From assembly GCF_021245735.1 (NCBI RefSeq), contig NZ_JAJISB010000028.1:1-64000 (forward strand): DNA of 64,000 bases, written 5' to 3'. The stretch is from Brevibacillus daliensis (GTDB taxonomy: Bacteria > Bacillota > Bacilli > Brevibacillales > Brevibacillaceae). Positions 18,814 through 28,715 of the stretch are shown in pieces. How positions within the stretch are numbered: position 1 is the stretch's first letter; every line of letters starts with the position of its first letter. Below the pieces are notes generated by a model that saw only the letters and a program-made list of their open reading frames with translations, was not told where the DNA came from and searched no databases. Both the position numbers and the translations under genes were made by a program.

Positions 18814-19836
18814 CTATTCCCACTTTTCTGTCATGCAACAGGTCTCTAGATCCTGAATTATTTTAGTCTGATCGAACCCTTCACCAATGAAAACAGCGAC
18901 CATTTTGGGGCCGTGATTAGGGAACGGAAAAAGATGGACTTGAGTTTGGGTTTGTTGAAAAGAGATCAATTCTTCCTTCCCTTTGAATTGTACATACCCT
19001 TTTGCTCGGTATATGGTTTTCGGTAATGCATAGAGAAAGTCTTCAAAAGCTTCTTCGTTCACAGGCCCCTTGAAGTGATAAGCGAAGGTTTGGATACTAT
19101 GGTAAAGCGTTTCGCTCTGTAAACCAAAGGTATGCTTAATTTTATTCAATGCAGATTGCCGAACTATTGTTTTTTGAAGGGGAATCGAAGCAGGACGATT
19201 TTCCAAGTCTCGTTCATGTGCTAGTCGCTTTATCGTCAACAGCTCTTCAATATCCAGCTCAGAACGGATGGTGAGATAGAGGGGGGCTAATGGATTTAAC
19301 TCTGTCAGCTTTCGTTTTACCTTCTCCACTACCTCTTGTTTTACCAAGTCCACTTTATTCAGCAGTAAAAGATCAGCATATTTCACCTGATTACGAACGG
19401 TTTTTATCAATGCGCTTCCTGACTGAAAGAAGGAATTCAGATCAAGAAAGCGAGAAGCATCTATTACGCTGATCAATCCTTTAAGAGTTAGCTTATCATA
19501 AAAATCTGGATGGGTAAGGGCATCTACTACATCGATCGGGTCTGCTACTCCTGTTGTTTCGATGATAATTTGATCTGGTGACATATTCGCAAAAATTTCT
19601 TGAAGATTATCAGTCAATTCTCCCCGGATGGAACAACATATACAGCCGTCCAGCATCTTCTTAACAGGAAAGCCAAAACCCTCAAGCTGCTCACCATCAA
19701 TATCTTCTTCACCCATTTCATTCATCATCACGACTACTTGTCCATTTGTTTCTTGAAAATATGCTAATAGCTGTTGTAACAGAGTAGTTTTACCACTACC
19801 TAAATAACCAGACAAGATATATACATCTGTACTCAT
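18814..19836 (-). CDS. CobW/ZNG1-type G3E GTPase, putative metallochaperone
   Basis: 340 aa. G3E P-loop GTPase: Walker A GYLGSGKTT (10-18), the metal-binding CxCC in DGCICCSIRGEL (C65, C67, C68), ETTGVADP switch and NKVDLV (G4). A CobW C-terminal domain (LSGYLG... to FPFPNHGPKMVAVFIGEGFD) follows. Relatives deliver zinc or cobalt to client enzymes. No Zur-type operator stands out upstream, so its metal is not clear. It interrupts the spoVG-glmU order on the opposite strand. Length is typical. Confidence 0.85.
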   Translation of the reverse strand: MSTDVYILSGYLGSGKTTLLQQLLAYFQETNGQVVVMMNEMGEEDIDGEQLEGFGFPVKKMLDGCICCSIRGELTDNLQEIFANMSPDQIIIETTGVADPIDVVDALTHPDFYDKLTLKGLISVIDASRFLDLNSFFQSGSALIKTVRNQVKYADLLLLNKVDLVKQEVVEKVKRKLTELNPLAPLYLTIRSELDIEELLTIKRLAHERDLENRPASIPLQKTIVRQSALNKIKHTFGLQSETLYHSIQTFAYHFKGPVNEEAFEDFLYALPKTIYRAKGYVQFKGKEELISFQQTQTQVHLFPFPNHGPKMVAVFIGEGFDQTKIIQDLETCCMTEKWE

Positions 19837-20051
19837 TTCATCTTCTCCTCAGATAGAATAAAATAATGGTAAATACATGACTTTGCAAAAGGTTATAAAT
19901 ACATAAAAGTCGTACTGCGATTTGGTATGGCTTATTAATGATTATAAGTGATAGTAGAGTAACACAAATAGGAAAAATTTCATCATGTCTTGAAATTATA
20001 ATCTAATTTAGATATAGTCATGATGGAACTTCAGTATGTTGGAGGGTTAAC

Positions 20052-21431
20052 ATGTCAAGCATTCACGCAGTCATTCTTGCTGCTGGTCAAGGAACTCGAA
20101 TGAAATCCAAATTATATAAAGTACTGCATCCGGTATGTGGAAAGCCTATGGTTCAACATGTAGTGGACAGCCTGGATACCATGCAGGTAAGTAATGTAGT
20201 TGTGGTAGTGGGACACGGTGCTGATAAGGTTCGTGAAACTCTGCAGGACCGCGTTATTTATGCAATGCAGGAAGAACAATTGGGTACTGCGCATGCAGCC
20301 CTGCAAGCAAAAGATGCTTTAGCTGATAAAGCGGGTACAACCCTTCTTTTATATGGAGATGTACCGCTTCTGTCAAAAGAAACCCTGTCTAAGCTTCTCG
20401 CTTATCATGAAGAACAAAAAGCAGCAGCTACTGTACTTACCGCTGTTGTCTCAGATCCAACTGGATATGGGCGGATTGTTCGAGATGAAACTAACGAGGT
20501 TTCACGCATTGTAGAACAAAAAGATGCATCTGATGAAGAGCGTCTTATTACTGAGATTAATACAGGAATTTATTGTTTTGATAATCAAAAAATGTGGGAT
20601 ACTCTGCGCATGGTGAAAAATGAGAACGCACAAGGGGAATACTACATTACAGACTGCGTTGCCATTCTTCGTGAAGCTAATGAGAAGGTAGCTGCGTTCT
20701 CTGCGGTTGATCCTGACGAGACAATGGGCGTAAATGATCGAGTTCAATTATCAATGGCTGAATCATATATGCGTAGACGCATAAACGAAATGCATATGAG
20801 AAATGGTGTAACGATAATTGATCCTGCCTCCACCTATATTGAGGCTGATGTAACGATTGGGTCTGATACGGTTCTTTTGCCTAATACAGTTTTAAAAGGA
20901 AACACATCGATTGGTTCTGATTGCAAGATTGGCCCTCAGGCTGATCTGACTGATATGGACGTATCGGATACAGTTTGTATTTCCTATTCTGTGCTCACAC
21001 ATAGTAAAATAGATGAAGGGGCTACTGTAGGTCCGTTTGCTTATATTCGACCTCAGACTCATATTGGTCCTCATGCGAAAGTTGGAGACTTTGTCGAGCT
21101 GAAAAACACCATAATTGGTGCGGGAAGCAAAGTAAACCATTTAACGTATCTGGGTGATTCCGAAGTTGGTCAGGATACCAATATCGGATGTGGAACCATT
21201 TCTGTTAACTATGACGGTGCTAAAAAACATAAGACAATGATTGGTGATCGCTCCTTTATCGGATGTAACACCAATTTAGTTGCTCCTGTAACTGTTGGGA
21301 ACGAGGCTTATGTAGCTGCCGGTTCAACTATTAATCAAGATGTGCCAGATGGAGCGTTCGCGATTGCGCGGGAACGCCAAACAAATAAACTGGGATATGC
21401 GGTAAATTTACCGCGTAAACAAAGCGAATAA
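20052..21431 (+). CDS. glmU: Bifunctional GlmU, UDP-GlcNAc synthesis
   Basis: 459 aa. N-terminal uridyltransferase domain (LAAGQGTRMKSKLYKVLHPV, about 10-29) and C-terminal left-handed beta-helix acetyltransferase with hexapeptide repeats (from about 250). Makes UDP-GlcNAc for peptidoglycan from glucosamine-1-phosphate. GGAGGG SD before ATG 20052. Twenty-four bases before prs. Confidence 0.98.
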   Translation: MSSIHAVILAAGQGTRMKSKLYKVLHPVCGKPMVQHVVDSLDTMQVSNVVVVVGHGADKVRETLQDRVIYAMQEEQLGTAHAALQAKDALADKAGTTLLLYGDVPLLSKETLSKLLAYHEEQKAAATVLTAVVSDPTGYGRIVRDETNEVSRIVEQKDASDEERLITEINTGIYCFDNQKMWDTLRMVKNENAQGEYYITDCVAILREANEKVAAFSAVDPDETMGVNDRVQLSMAESYMRRRINEMHMRNGVTIIDPASTYIEADVTIGSDTVLLPNTVLKGNTSIGSDCKIGPQADLTDMDVSDTVCISYSVLTHSKIDEGATVGPFAYIRPQTHIGPHAKVGDFVELKNTIIGAGSKVNHLTYLGDSEVGQDTNIGCGTISVNYDGAKKHKTMIGDRSFIGCNTNLVAPVTVGNEAYVAAGSTINQDVPDGAFAIARERQTNKLGYAVNLPRKQSE

Positions 21432-21455
21432 GAATAACGGGAGGCTTTTAACAAG

Positions 21456-22409
21456 ATGGCTAATTATCGAGATCCGAAGCTGAAGGTTTTTACCGGCAGT
21501 GCTAACCCGAAACTATCTCATGAGATTGCCGAACATATCGGGTTAAGTCTGGGTAACATGGAAACTGCACGGTTCAGTGACGGAGAGTGCCAGATCAAGC
21601 TAAATGAGAGTGTACGTGGATCGGATGTTTTCATCATTCAACCAACATGTGCTCCAGTAAATGAACACTTAATGGAGCTATTGGTCGTATGTGACGCTTT
21701 GAAACGTGCATCTGCCAAGAGCATCAACGTGGTCATGCCATACTATGGATATGCTAGACAAGATCGCAAAGCGCGTTCTCGTGATCCAATCACTGCGAAG
21801 TTAGTTGCCAACCTTATTGAAACAGCTGGAGCAGAAAGAGTAATTACTATGGATTTACATGCTACCCAAATCCAAGGGTTCTTCGACATCCCTGTTGATC
21901 ATTTGTTAGGAGTGCCGATTCTGGCAAAATATTTCCAAGGTAAAAACCTGTCGGATGTTGTCGTTGTTTCTCCAGACCATGGTGGCGTTACACGTGCTCG
22001 TAAGCTTGCAGAGCGTTTGGGTGCACCTATTGCCATCATTGATAAACGCCGCCCAGAGCCAAACGTTGCAGAAGTTATGAATATTGTAGGGAACATTGAA
22101 GGCAAAACAGCGATCATGATTGATGATATGATTGATACAGCTGGAACTATTACAATTGCTGCTAATGCACTTGTGGAAGCAGGAGCGAAGGATGTATATG
22201 CTTGCTGCACTCACCCTGTTCTTTCAGGGCCTGCAATTGAACGTATCCAAAACTCAACGATTAAAGAGCTGGTAATTACTAATACATTGCCACTACCAGA
22301 AGAGAAAAGAATTGATAAGATCAAAGTTCTTTCTGTGGCTCCTCTTATTGGTGAAGCGATCATTCGCGTTCACGAAGAGTTGTCAATTAGCAAGCTATTT
22401 GATGAATAG
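21456..22409 (+). CDS. prs: Ribose-phosphate pyrophosphokinase
   Basis: 317 aa. Makes PRPP from ribose-5-phosphate and ATP; PRPP feeds purines, pyrimidines, His, Trp and NAD, and is sensed by Pur[39 protein letters not shown] and the PRPP loop [14 protein letters not shown] are present. Same operon as glmU. The B. subtilis neighbour ctc is not found after it. Confidence 0.98.
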   Translation: MANYRDPKLKVFTGSANPKLSHEIAEHIGLSLGNMETARFSDGECQIKLNESVRGSDVFIIQPTCAPVNEHLMELLVVCDALKRASAKSINVVMPYYGYARQDRKARSRDPITAKLVANLIETAGAERVITMDLHATQIQGFFDIPVDHLLGVPILAKYFQGKNLSDVVVVSPDHGGVTRARKLAERLGAPIAIIDKRRPEPNVAEVMNIVGNIEGKTAIMIDDMIDTAGTITIAANALVEAGAKDVYACCTHPVLSGPAIERIQNSTIKELVITNTLPLPEEKRIDKIKVLSVAPLIGEAIIRVHEELSISKLFDE

Positions 22410-22433
22410 ACTTGGGCTAAACACATACTAATT

Positions 22434-22486
22434 AAATCCTCTGGACAAGCTGGATGGGATCATCTGCTTTTTCAGGGGATTTTTTG
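22434..22486 (+). terminator. Intrinsic terminator after prs
   Basis: AAATCCTCTG / CAGGGGATTT stem (one wobble) with a 29-base loop, then T4. Confidence 0.6.
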
Positions 22487-22520
22487 CAGATATTTGGCAA
22501 AAGAAGTCGACTTCCCTTTC

Positions 22521-22550
22521 TTGTTGTATACAGGAGAGATCATGTAAAAT
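22521..22550 (+). promoter_or_regulatory. Probable sigma-A promoter for pth
   Basis: TTGTTG, 18-bp spacer, TAAAAT, 36 bases before the start codon. Confidence 0.45.
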
Positions 22551-22586
22551 GAAACGAGCAGGTCAATTGAAGCTGGAGGTAATAAC

Positions 22587-23159
22587 GTGAAAGTCATCAT
22601 TGGATTGGGGAACCCTGGAAAACAGTATGAAGATACCAGACATAATGTAGGGTTTCTGGCCATAGATAAAATTAGTAAGCAATTAAATATTCCATTATCT
22701 CAAATGAAATTTAGAGCAATTATAGGTGAAGGTAATGTATCAGGCGAAAAAGTATTGCTGGTAAAACCACAAACGTACATGAATCTATCAGGTGAAACAG
22801 TTGGCCAACTTGTTTCGTACTATAAGATAACGGCTAATGATTTGATTGTGATTTATGATGACCTGGATTTGCCTGTAGGTAAGCTGCGCTTGCGAGTGAA
22901 AGGAAGTGCAGGTGGTCATAATGGCATCAAGTCTATTATTGCGCATTTGGGTACCCAAGAGTTTAACCGAATCAAAATTGGTATTGATCGTCCAGAACAG
23001 GGTAAAAGTATTAGTGATTATGTTCTTCACTCATTTCCAAAAAGCGATATGTCATTTATTCAGGACGCTATTGATCTTTCTGCAAAAGCGTGTGAGGATT
23101 GGGTACAGGGGGATACATTCGTTCAAGTTATGAATCATCACAATCCTACAAGGAACTAG
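22587..23159 (+). CDS. pth: Peptidyl-tRNA hydrolase
   Basis: 190 aa (SpoVC in B. subtilis). Recycles peptidyl-tRNA from drop-off. VIIGLGNPGKQYEDTRHNVGFLAID with the catalytic histidine at about 20, QTYMNLSGE and the DDLDLPVGKLRLR/GGHNGIKSI segments are intact. GTG 22587 follows CTGGAGGTAA. Followed at 75 bases by fin. Confidence 0.97.
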   Translation: MKVIIGLGNPGKQYEDTRHNVGFLAIDKISKQLNIPLSQMKFRAIIGEGNVSGEKVLLVKPQTYMNLSGETVGQLVSYYKITANDLIVIYDDLDLPVGKLRLRVKGSAGGHNGIKSIIAHLGTQEFNRIKIGIDRPEQGKSISDYVLHSFPKSDMSFIQDAIDLSAKACEDWVQGDTFVQVMNHHNPTRN

Positions 23160-23233
23160 ATTCGTATGGAACACTTGGAAGTTGCCTATACTACTTGTAT
23201 AAGTTGGTATTTTTATCAAGTGGGGGTGGTTCC

Positions 23234-23464
23234 ATGCGTTATCGGTATCTATGTCGCTATTGTGGTCACAACTTGGGTGAGATTAATCAGGAACATATTA
23301 CCGAAACACAGCTAGGTTTTCATTTCTTGACCCCACAGGAGCGTCAAACAATCATATCGAAGGATGATGGAGGGAATACAGTGGTGCATGTTCTATGTGA
23401 CTACTGTAAGGAGGCGCTGGATTTGCATCCGGAGCTTTCACTCATTGGAAATCCTTTGCAATAG
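23234..23464 (+). CDS. fin: Anti-sigma-F factor Fin (YabK)
   Basis: 76 aa zinc-ribbon protein: CRYCGH at the N-terminus and CDYCKEALD at the C-terminus. In B. subtilis Fin inhibits sigma-F to help the switch to sigma-G in the forespore. MRYRYLCRYCGHNLG starts at ATG 23234 with GGGGGTGG upstream; the frame is open back to 23099, but that part overlaps pth and is not family-like. Possible promoter TTGGAA-17-TATAAG near 23174-23202. Confidence 0.85.
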   Translation: MRYRYLCRYCGHNLGEINQEHITETQLGFHFLTPQERQTIISKDDGGNTVVHVLCDYCKEALDLHPELSLIGNPLQ

Positions 23465-23513
23465 TCAAATGGTTTTGACGTCAGGCACTGAAATGGGAGC
23501 TTGCGAGTGGATA

Positions 23514-23546
23514 TACCTTGGCTTGCATATAAGCTAAGGTTTTTCT
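23514..23546 (+). terminator. Intrinsic terminator after fin
   Basis: ACCTTGGCTT / AAGCTAAGGT stem (one wobble), 6-base loop, then TTTTC. Confidence 0.65.
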
Positions 23547-23664
23547 TTGATTTTTGCGAATAGACTTCATATTAATAATGATTGCTGCGTTGTCACCGTT
23601 TATTTGGCTTCGCAGCTTGTTGTGTTGCATAAGCACGAGAGAAAGGTTGGAGAGGGGATAAAGG

Positions 23665-26600
23665 ATGCAAGTCATCATAAACCGAATAAAAGAGGATTCC
23701 AATTTTGGAACTATTCTCGCTGGTTTGACCCAGGGTCTACATGAACAATTGATTGCTGGATTATCTGGATCAGCACGTCATATCTTCATGGCAGCTCTTT
23801 ATCAGGAGAATAAACAATCTCTGTGTGTAGTTACACACAATATGTATCAGGCACAAAAAGTATATGAAGATTTAGCAGAACTTCTTTCACCAGATGAGGT
23901 GTTATTATATCCGGGAAATGAATTAATTGGTTCCGAGATGGCGATTGCCAGTCCAGAAACCCTTGCACAGCGTATTCAGGTATTTAACCGTCTAGCTAAT
24001 GGCTATACGGGTATTTTGGTTACGCCTTTTGCAGGAATTCGCCGACTAACTGTTCCTAGTCAGGTTTGGAAAGATGCACAAATAACGATTAAGCGGCAAG
24101 GCACGCTTCAACTTGAGGAATTTTTGCAAAAATTGATTGAGCTAGGCTACGAACGAGTAGAAATGGTAGAACGAAAAGGTGAGATAAGTGTTCGTGGTGG
24201 AATTATCGACCTGTTCCCAGTAGACTCCGATTGGCCTATTCGGATTGAATTGTTCGACGATGAGATTGACTCCATTCGTACGTTCGATATGGATACACAA
24301 CGTTCACTGGAGCAATTGGATTCTTATGTTATTGGTCCAGTGAAAGAGATGATTGCTTTTACAACGCAGTTGAAAGAGAGCGCCAATCGTCTGGAAGCCA
24401 AGCTGGGTGAGTCCTTAGGCAAGATTAATGATGAGGCTGTCAAAGAACGTATGATGAAACAAATAGGCGGCGATATTGAGCATCTTCGCCAAGGTCATCG
24501 TTTTTCACATTTATATAGCTACATTTCTGCTATTTATCCTGAGAATGAGACTTTGCTCAATTATTTGCCGAAAGAGACAGTTCTCATTGTTGATGAACCA
24601 TCCCGTGTAATTGATCATGCTGCCACCCTCCAAAAGGATGAATCAGAATGGGTAACCAGCAGAATCGAACAGGGACAATACATGTCAAACCTGAGCTTGT
24701 CCCGCACATATGATGAGCTGCTACATGATCATAAACATCAGGTTATCTATTTATCTCTCTTTTTACGTCAAACACCCAAAACACATCCTCAAAACATCGT
24801 AAATATTAATTGCCGAACGATGCAAAATTTTCATGGGCAAATGAATGTACTTAAAGGTGAGTTGCAGCGATGGGTGAAAGGACATCAGCAAATCTTGTTT
24901 GTAGCTGCTGATGCGGAGCGTGCCAAGAGGCTGGAGAGAGTACTGGACGATTATGAAATGCAGGCTGACCTTTTACTTGAAGAGGTGAAGACGGTTCCTC
25001 CTGGAAGACCAATCATTATGATTGGGAATATTCAAAGTGGTTTCGAAATGCCTATGAGCAAGTTAGTAGTTGTGACGGAAGGCGAAGTATTTACCGCTAA
25101 ACAACGTAAAGCACGAAAAGTAAATCAAAATATGAGCAATGCCGAGCGAATTAAAAATTATCTGGAGTTAAAGCCTGGCGATTATGTTGTTCATATTAAT
25201 CACGGTATTGGTAAATATCTGGGAATCGAAACAAAAGAGATTCTGGGTATCCATAAAGATTACCTGCATGTTCAATATGCGGGCGGAGATAGTTTGTTTG
25301 TACCAATTGAACAAATTGATCATGTACAAAAATATGTGGGTAGTGAGGAAGCGCAACCTAAGATCTATAGTCTGGGTGGTAATGAGTGGAAGCGCGTAAA
25401 GAGCAAGGTAGAATCTTCTGTTAAGGATATTGCTGAAGATCTAATCAAACTATATGCACAGCGCGAAGAAGCGGTTGGACACTCATTTAGTAAAGACACC
25501 ATGGAACAACGTGAATTTGAAGCGATGTTCCCTTATCAGGAAACAGTGGATCAATTGCGGACGATTGCAGAAGTAAAAGAAGATATGGAAAGCAAACGCC
25601 CGATGGATCGTCTAGTTTGTGGTGATGTAGGGTACGGTAAAACAGAGGTGGCGATTCGGGCAGCATTCAAATCCGTCATGGAAGGAAAACAGGTGGCTGT
25701 TTTAGTTCCGACGACAATTCTGGCTCAACAGCACTTTGAGACGTTTAAGGAACGGTTTGCTGACTATCCAATACGTGTAGAAGTATTAAGCCGTTTCCGT
25801 TCACGTAAGGAACAAAATGCGACGATGAAAGCTCTTAAAGAAGGAACAGTCGATGTTGTAATAGGAACCCATCGTTTATTGTCCAAAGACATTGTATTTA
25901 GAGACCTGGGATTAGTAATTGTGGATGAAGAGCAACGGTTCGGTGTAAGTCACAAAGAAAAATTAAAACAACTAAAAACAAATGTGGATGTACTCACATT
26001 AACGGCGACTCCTATCCCACGAACCCTTCATATGTCGATGCTAGGTGTACGCGATTTATCTATTATTGAAACTCCTCCAGAGAATCGGTTTCCTGTACAA
26101 ACCTATGTACTTGATTACAATCCGGCTTTGGTTCGAGAGGCGATCGAGCGTGAGTTAGCTCGAGAAGGACAAGTATTTTTCCTCTATAATCAAGTACAGG
26201 GCATAGAGCAGATGGCTGAACATATTACTGCCTTAGTCCCAGATGCACGGGTAGCAGTAGCTCACGGTCAAATGAATGAGAGTGAGCTTGAAAGTATCAT
26301 ATTAGATTTCTTGGACGGACAATTCGATGTTCTGGTGAGTACAACCATTATTGAAACAGGTGTAGATATTCCTAATGTAAATACATTAATTATCTACAAT
26401 GCTGACCGAATGGGCTTATCCCAATTGTATCAATTGCGCGGTCGTGTAGGACGTTCCAATCGAATTGCATATGCGTATTTTACCTATCAGCAAGATAAGG
26501 TTCTTACAGAAGTAGCCGAAAAACGTCTTCAGGCAATTAAGGAATTTACTGAGCTTGGTTCCGGTTTTAAAATCGCCATGCGAGATCTTTCCATTCGTGG

Positions 26601-27231
26601 TGCAGGTAATCTACTCGGTGCTGAACAACATGGTTTCATTAATTCAGTCGGTTTTGACCTATATACCCAAATGCTGAAAGAAGCGATTGATGAATTGCGC
26701 GGTGAAGTGAAAACAATTGAAATTGCCACTGCGTCACCTGTAGAGATTAATTTACAGCTGGATGCCTATATTCCATCTAACTACATTACCGATAGTCGCC
26801 AAAAAATTGAGATGTACAAAAAATTCGTGGCAGCTAGTACAATGGAAGAAGTTGGAGATTTAGCGGACGAGTTAATTGACCGTTACGGGAATATCCCAAC
26901 TCCGGTCGAAAATCTATTAGTTATCTCACGAATGCGAATTCAAGCGCTTAGCTATCACATTATTGAAATTAGCCAAAAAGATCCAGATGTGATCAAGTTA
27001 ATCCTGCATGAAAGTCAAACCTCCAATATTGATGGTGGTGAGCTGTTTGCGCTATCTAGTAAATATGATCGTCGTGTTGGGATTTCTACGACAGCAGGTG
27101 GACAACAGATCATCGTAACTGTTAAAGTTAAGGGGTTAAAAATCGAAGAGGGATTAAAGGTGGTTACCAACCTATTAAATGAGTTCCATCTGGTTCAAAA
27201 GGATAAAAGTCCGGACCCCTCTTTACATTAA
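23665..27231 (+). CDS. mfd: Transcription-repair coupling factor Mfd
   Basis: 1188 aa. Removes RNA polymerase stalled at lesions and recruits UvrA. UvrB-like N-terminal homology module, RNAP-interaction CarD-like domain (KPGDYVVHINHGIGKYLGIE, about 505-524), RecG-like translocase with Walker A GDVGYGKTE (about 653-661) and DEEQRFG box, TRG motif region LTATPIPRTLHMS, and TRCF C-terminal domain. Length is standard. SD GGAGAGGGG. Confidence 0.98.
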   Translation: MQVIINRIKEDSNFGTILAGLTQGLHEQLIAGLSGSARHIFMAALYQENKQSLCVVTHNMYQAQKVYEDLAELLSPDEVLLYPGNELIGSEMAIASPETLAQRIQVFNRLANGYTGILVTPFAGIRRLTVPSQVWKDAQITIKRQGTLQLEEFLQKLIELGYERVEMVERKGEISVRGGIIDLFPVDSDWPIRIELFDDEIDSIRTFDMDTQRSLEQLDSYVIGPVKEMIAFTTQLKESANRLEAKLGESLGKINDEAVKERMMKQIGGDIEHLRQGHRFSHLYSYISAIYPENETLLNYLPKETVLIVDEPSRVIDHAATLQKDESEWVTSRIEQGQYMSNLSLSRTYDELLHDHKHQVIYLSLFLRQTPKTHPQNIVNINCRTMQNFHGQMNVLKGELQRWVKGHQQILFVAADAERAKRLERVLDDYEMQADLLLEEVKTVPPGRPIIMIGNIQSGFEMPMSKLVVVTEGEVFTAKQRKARKVNQNMSNAERIKNYLELKPGDYVVHINHGIGKYLGIETKEILGIHKDYLHVQYAGGDSLFVPIEQIDHVQKYVGSEEAQPKIYSLGGNEWKRVKSKVESSVKDIAEDLIKLYAQREEAVGHSFSKDTMEQREFEAMFPYQETVDQLRTIAEVKEDMESKRPMDRLVCGDVGYGKTEVAIRAAFKSVMEGKQVAVLVPTTILAQQHFETFKERFADYPIRVEVLSRFRSRKEQNATMKALKEGTVDVVIGTHRLLSKDIVFRDLGLVIVDEEQRFGVSHKEKLKQLKTNVDVLTLTATPIPRTLHMSMLGVRDLSIIETPPENRFPVQTYVLDYNPALVREAIERELAREGQVFFLYNQVQGIEQMAEHITALVPDARVAVAHGQMNESELESIILDFLDGQFDVLVSTTIIETGVDIPNVNTLIIYNADRMGLSQLYQLRGRVGRSNRIAYAYFTYQQDKVLTEVAEKRLQAIKEFTELGSGFKIAMRDLSIRGAGNLLGAEQHGFINSVGFDLYTQMLKEAIDELRGEVKTIEIATASPVEINLQLDAYIPSNYITDSRQKIEMYKKFVAASTMEEVGDLADELIDRYGNIPTPVENLLVISRMRIQALSYHIIEISQKDPDVIKLILHESQTSNIDGGELFALSSKYDRRVGISTTAGGQQIIVTVKVKGLKIEEGLKVVTNLLNEFHLVQKDKSPDPSLH

Positions 27232-27274
27232 CCACGAGGTGCTAATGGAGTGCCAAGAAGGGAGATTTTCATAA

Positions 27275-28381
27275 ATGAAGAAAAATAAATTTACAAGGGG
27301 CAAACGAGTTCTTGCTTTACTATCTGCAACAGCCCTGATGCTTGGAGTTTTAAGTGGATGTGGCACAGACAATAAAAATACAGGAACACCTGGAGCAGAG
27401 CAAAAGCAAGAAGAGGATATAGTTGCCTCCTTTCCTCCGTTGAAGCTTCCATATGAAGCAAAAGCTGATCATGTACTGGTTGAATACAAAGATGGCAAAT
27501 TAACAGCAGGAGAGTTTGAAGATTTCCTTCGCGTACTTACTTTTATCAACCCACCACAAGGATACGCAATCAGTACTGGTAACCAGGAAATGATTGAAAA
27601 CTATGCACGTCAATATATTGTGACGAAGCAAAAAGCTGCTCTAGCTGATGATGCAATGAAGAAAACAGCAAATGAAGAGGCTGAAAAAGCTTACGCAACG
27701 TTAAAAGAACAATACATTCAAGTCTTGGGCGGGGAAGATAAGTACGAACAATTGATGAAAAATCATAATGTGAAAAAAGATGAGGTTGTAAAACAACTGG
27801 CTGAAATCAATGCTTCTGTAGCTGTATTGGAAAAAGAAGTTCCTGAAGCAGAAGTGAAAAAAACTTATGATAGCATGTCAAAAGAATCTCGCACGTTTGC
27901 ATCTGTACGCCATATCCTTTATAAATTCGAAGGACGTACGGAAGAAGAAGCATTGAAACTGGCTAACGAAGCAACTGCTAAGCTGAAGAAGGGTGAAGAC
28001 TTTGCAACATTGGCCAAGCAGGTATCAGAGGATGAAGGAAGTAAACAAACAGGTGGTCTGTATCCTGACGCAAGTGTAGACCAATGGGTACCAGAATTTA
28101 AAGCGGCTGCCATGGCTCAAAAAATTGGTGAAATAAGTGAGAAGCCTGTTCGTACTGACTACGGATATCACGTAATTAAAGTTGAAAATCGTGTAGAAAA
28201 AACGTACGATGACATGAAAGACCAATTGAGACAACAAGTTTTGGAAAAGAACTATCTCGAAATCGTAACAACTCAGTTGGACAAAGAAATTATCAAGAAG
28301 GATTTTCCGAAAGTAACGCCTGCTGAAGCTCCTGCTAACCCAGGTACAGAAGCACCAGCTGCCGATACACCTGTAAAATAA
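27275..28381 (+). CDS. PrsA/SurA-like lipoprotein peptidyl-prolyl isomerase
   Basis: 368 aa secreted lipoprotein. Signal peptide with lipobox VLSGC (Cys about residue 29), a SurA/PrsA N-terminal chaperone region (KLTAGEFEDFLR onward) and one parvulin rotamase domain (ASVRHILYKFEGRTEEEAL ... GYHVIKVENR, about 211-306); the proline/alanine-rich tail is probably disordered. Likely folds exported proteins at the membrane-wall interface. It sits between mfd and spoVT, where B. subtilis has nothing. Whether it is the main PrsA cannot be told. Confidence 0.87.
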   Translation: MKKNKFTRGKRVLALLSATALMLGVLSGCGTDNKNTGTPGAEQKQEEDIVASFPPLKLPYEAKADHVLVEYKDGKLTAGEFEDFLRVLTFINPPQGYAISTGNQEMIENYARQYIVTKQKAALADDAMKKTANEEAEKAYATLKEQYIQVLGGEDKYEQLMKNHNVKKDEVVKQLAEINASVAVLEKEVPEAEVKKTYDSMSKESRTFASVRHILYKFEGRTEEEALKLANEATAKLKKGEDFATLAKQVSEDEGSKQTGGLYPDASVDQWVPEFKAAAMAQKIGEISEKPVRTDYGYHVIKVENRVEKTYDDMKDQLRQQVLEKNYLEIVTTQLDKEIIKKDFPKVTPAEAPANPGTEAPAADTPVK

Positions 28382-28404
28382 TCAAAACAACACCATAGGT
28401 AAAC

Positions 28405-28453
28405 GAAAATAGCGATTCATCAGCCTGTAGGCTGTTCGAATCGCTATTTTTTA
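28405..28453 (+). terminator. Intrinsic terminator after the foldase gene
   Basis: AAATAGCGATTC / GAATCGCTATTT stem enclosing a small AGCC-TGTA-GGCT hairpin, then T6. Confidence 0.85.
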
Positions 28454-28515
28454 TTTATATACTCTTTATAAGTTCATTGTGGAACAAAAAGGGTTGGATG
28501 TTTTTTGGTTTGATC

Positions 28516-28544
28516 GCATATTCTTCATGGGGTGGCAAATACTA
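28516..28544 (+). promoter_or_regulatory. Sigma-G-like promoter of spoVT
   Basis: GCATA (28516-28520), 17-bp spacer and AATACTA (28538-28544) fit the forespore consensus GHATR / CATnHTA with one mismatch. The leader would be about 165 bases and contain a G7 tract (28564-28570). The rest of 28454-28715 shows nothing further. Confidence 0.45.
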
Positions 28545-28715
28545 TATCTACTCACTACCGCCCGGGGGGGAGTACAACAAAGCTAATCACAAAATAACTG
28601 GAAATGATTTCATCAAAAACGTTTAGTAAAAAACGAGAAGATAGGAAAACATAGGAGCAACCCCTAAATTAAGCTTACTACCCTAGTATTCTCAAGAAAG
28701 CGAGGCAACAAGATT

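Noticed and set aside
19837-20051. Zur box upstream of the CobW-like GTPase
   Set aside because: TTAATGATTATAAG only partly resembles the operators at znuA and znuC and lacks the CG pair.
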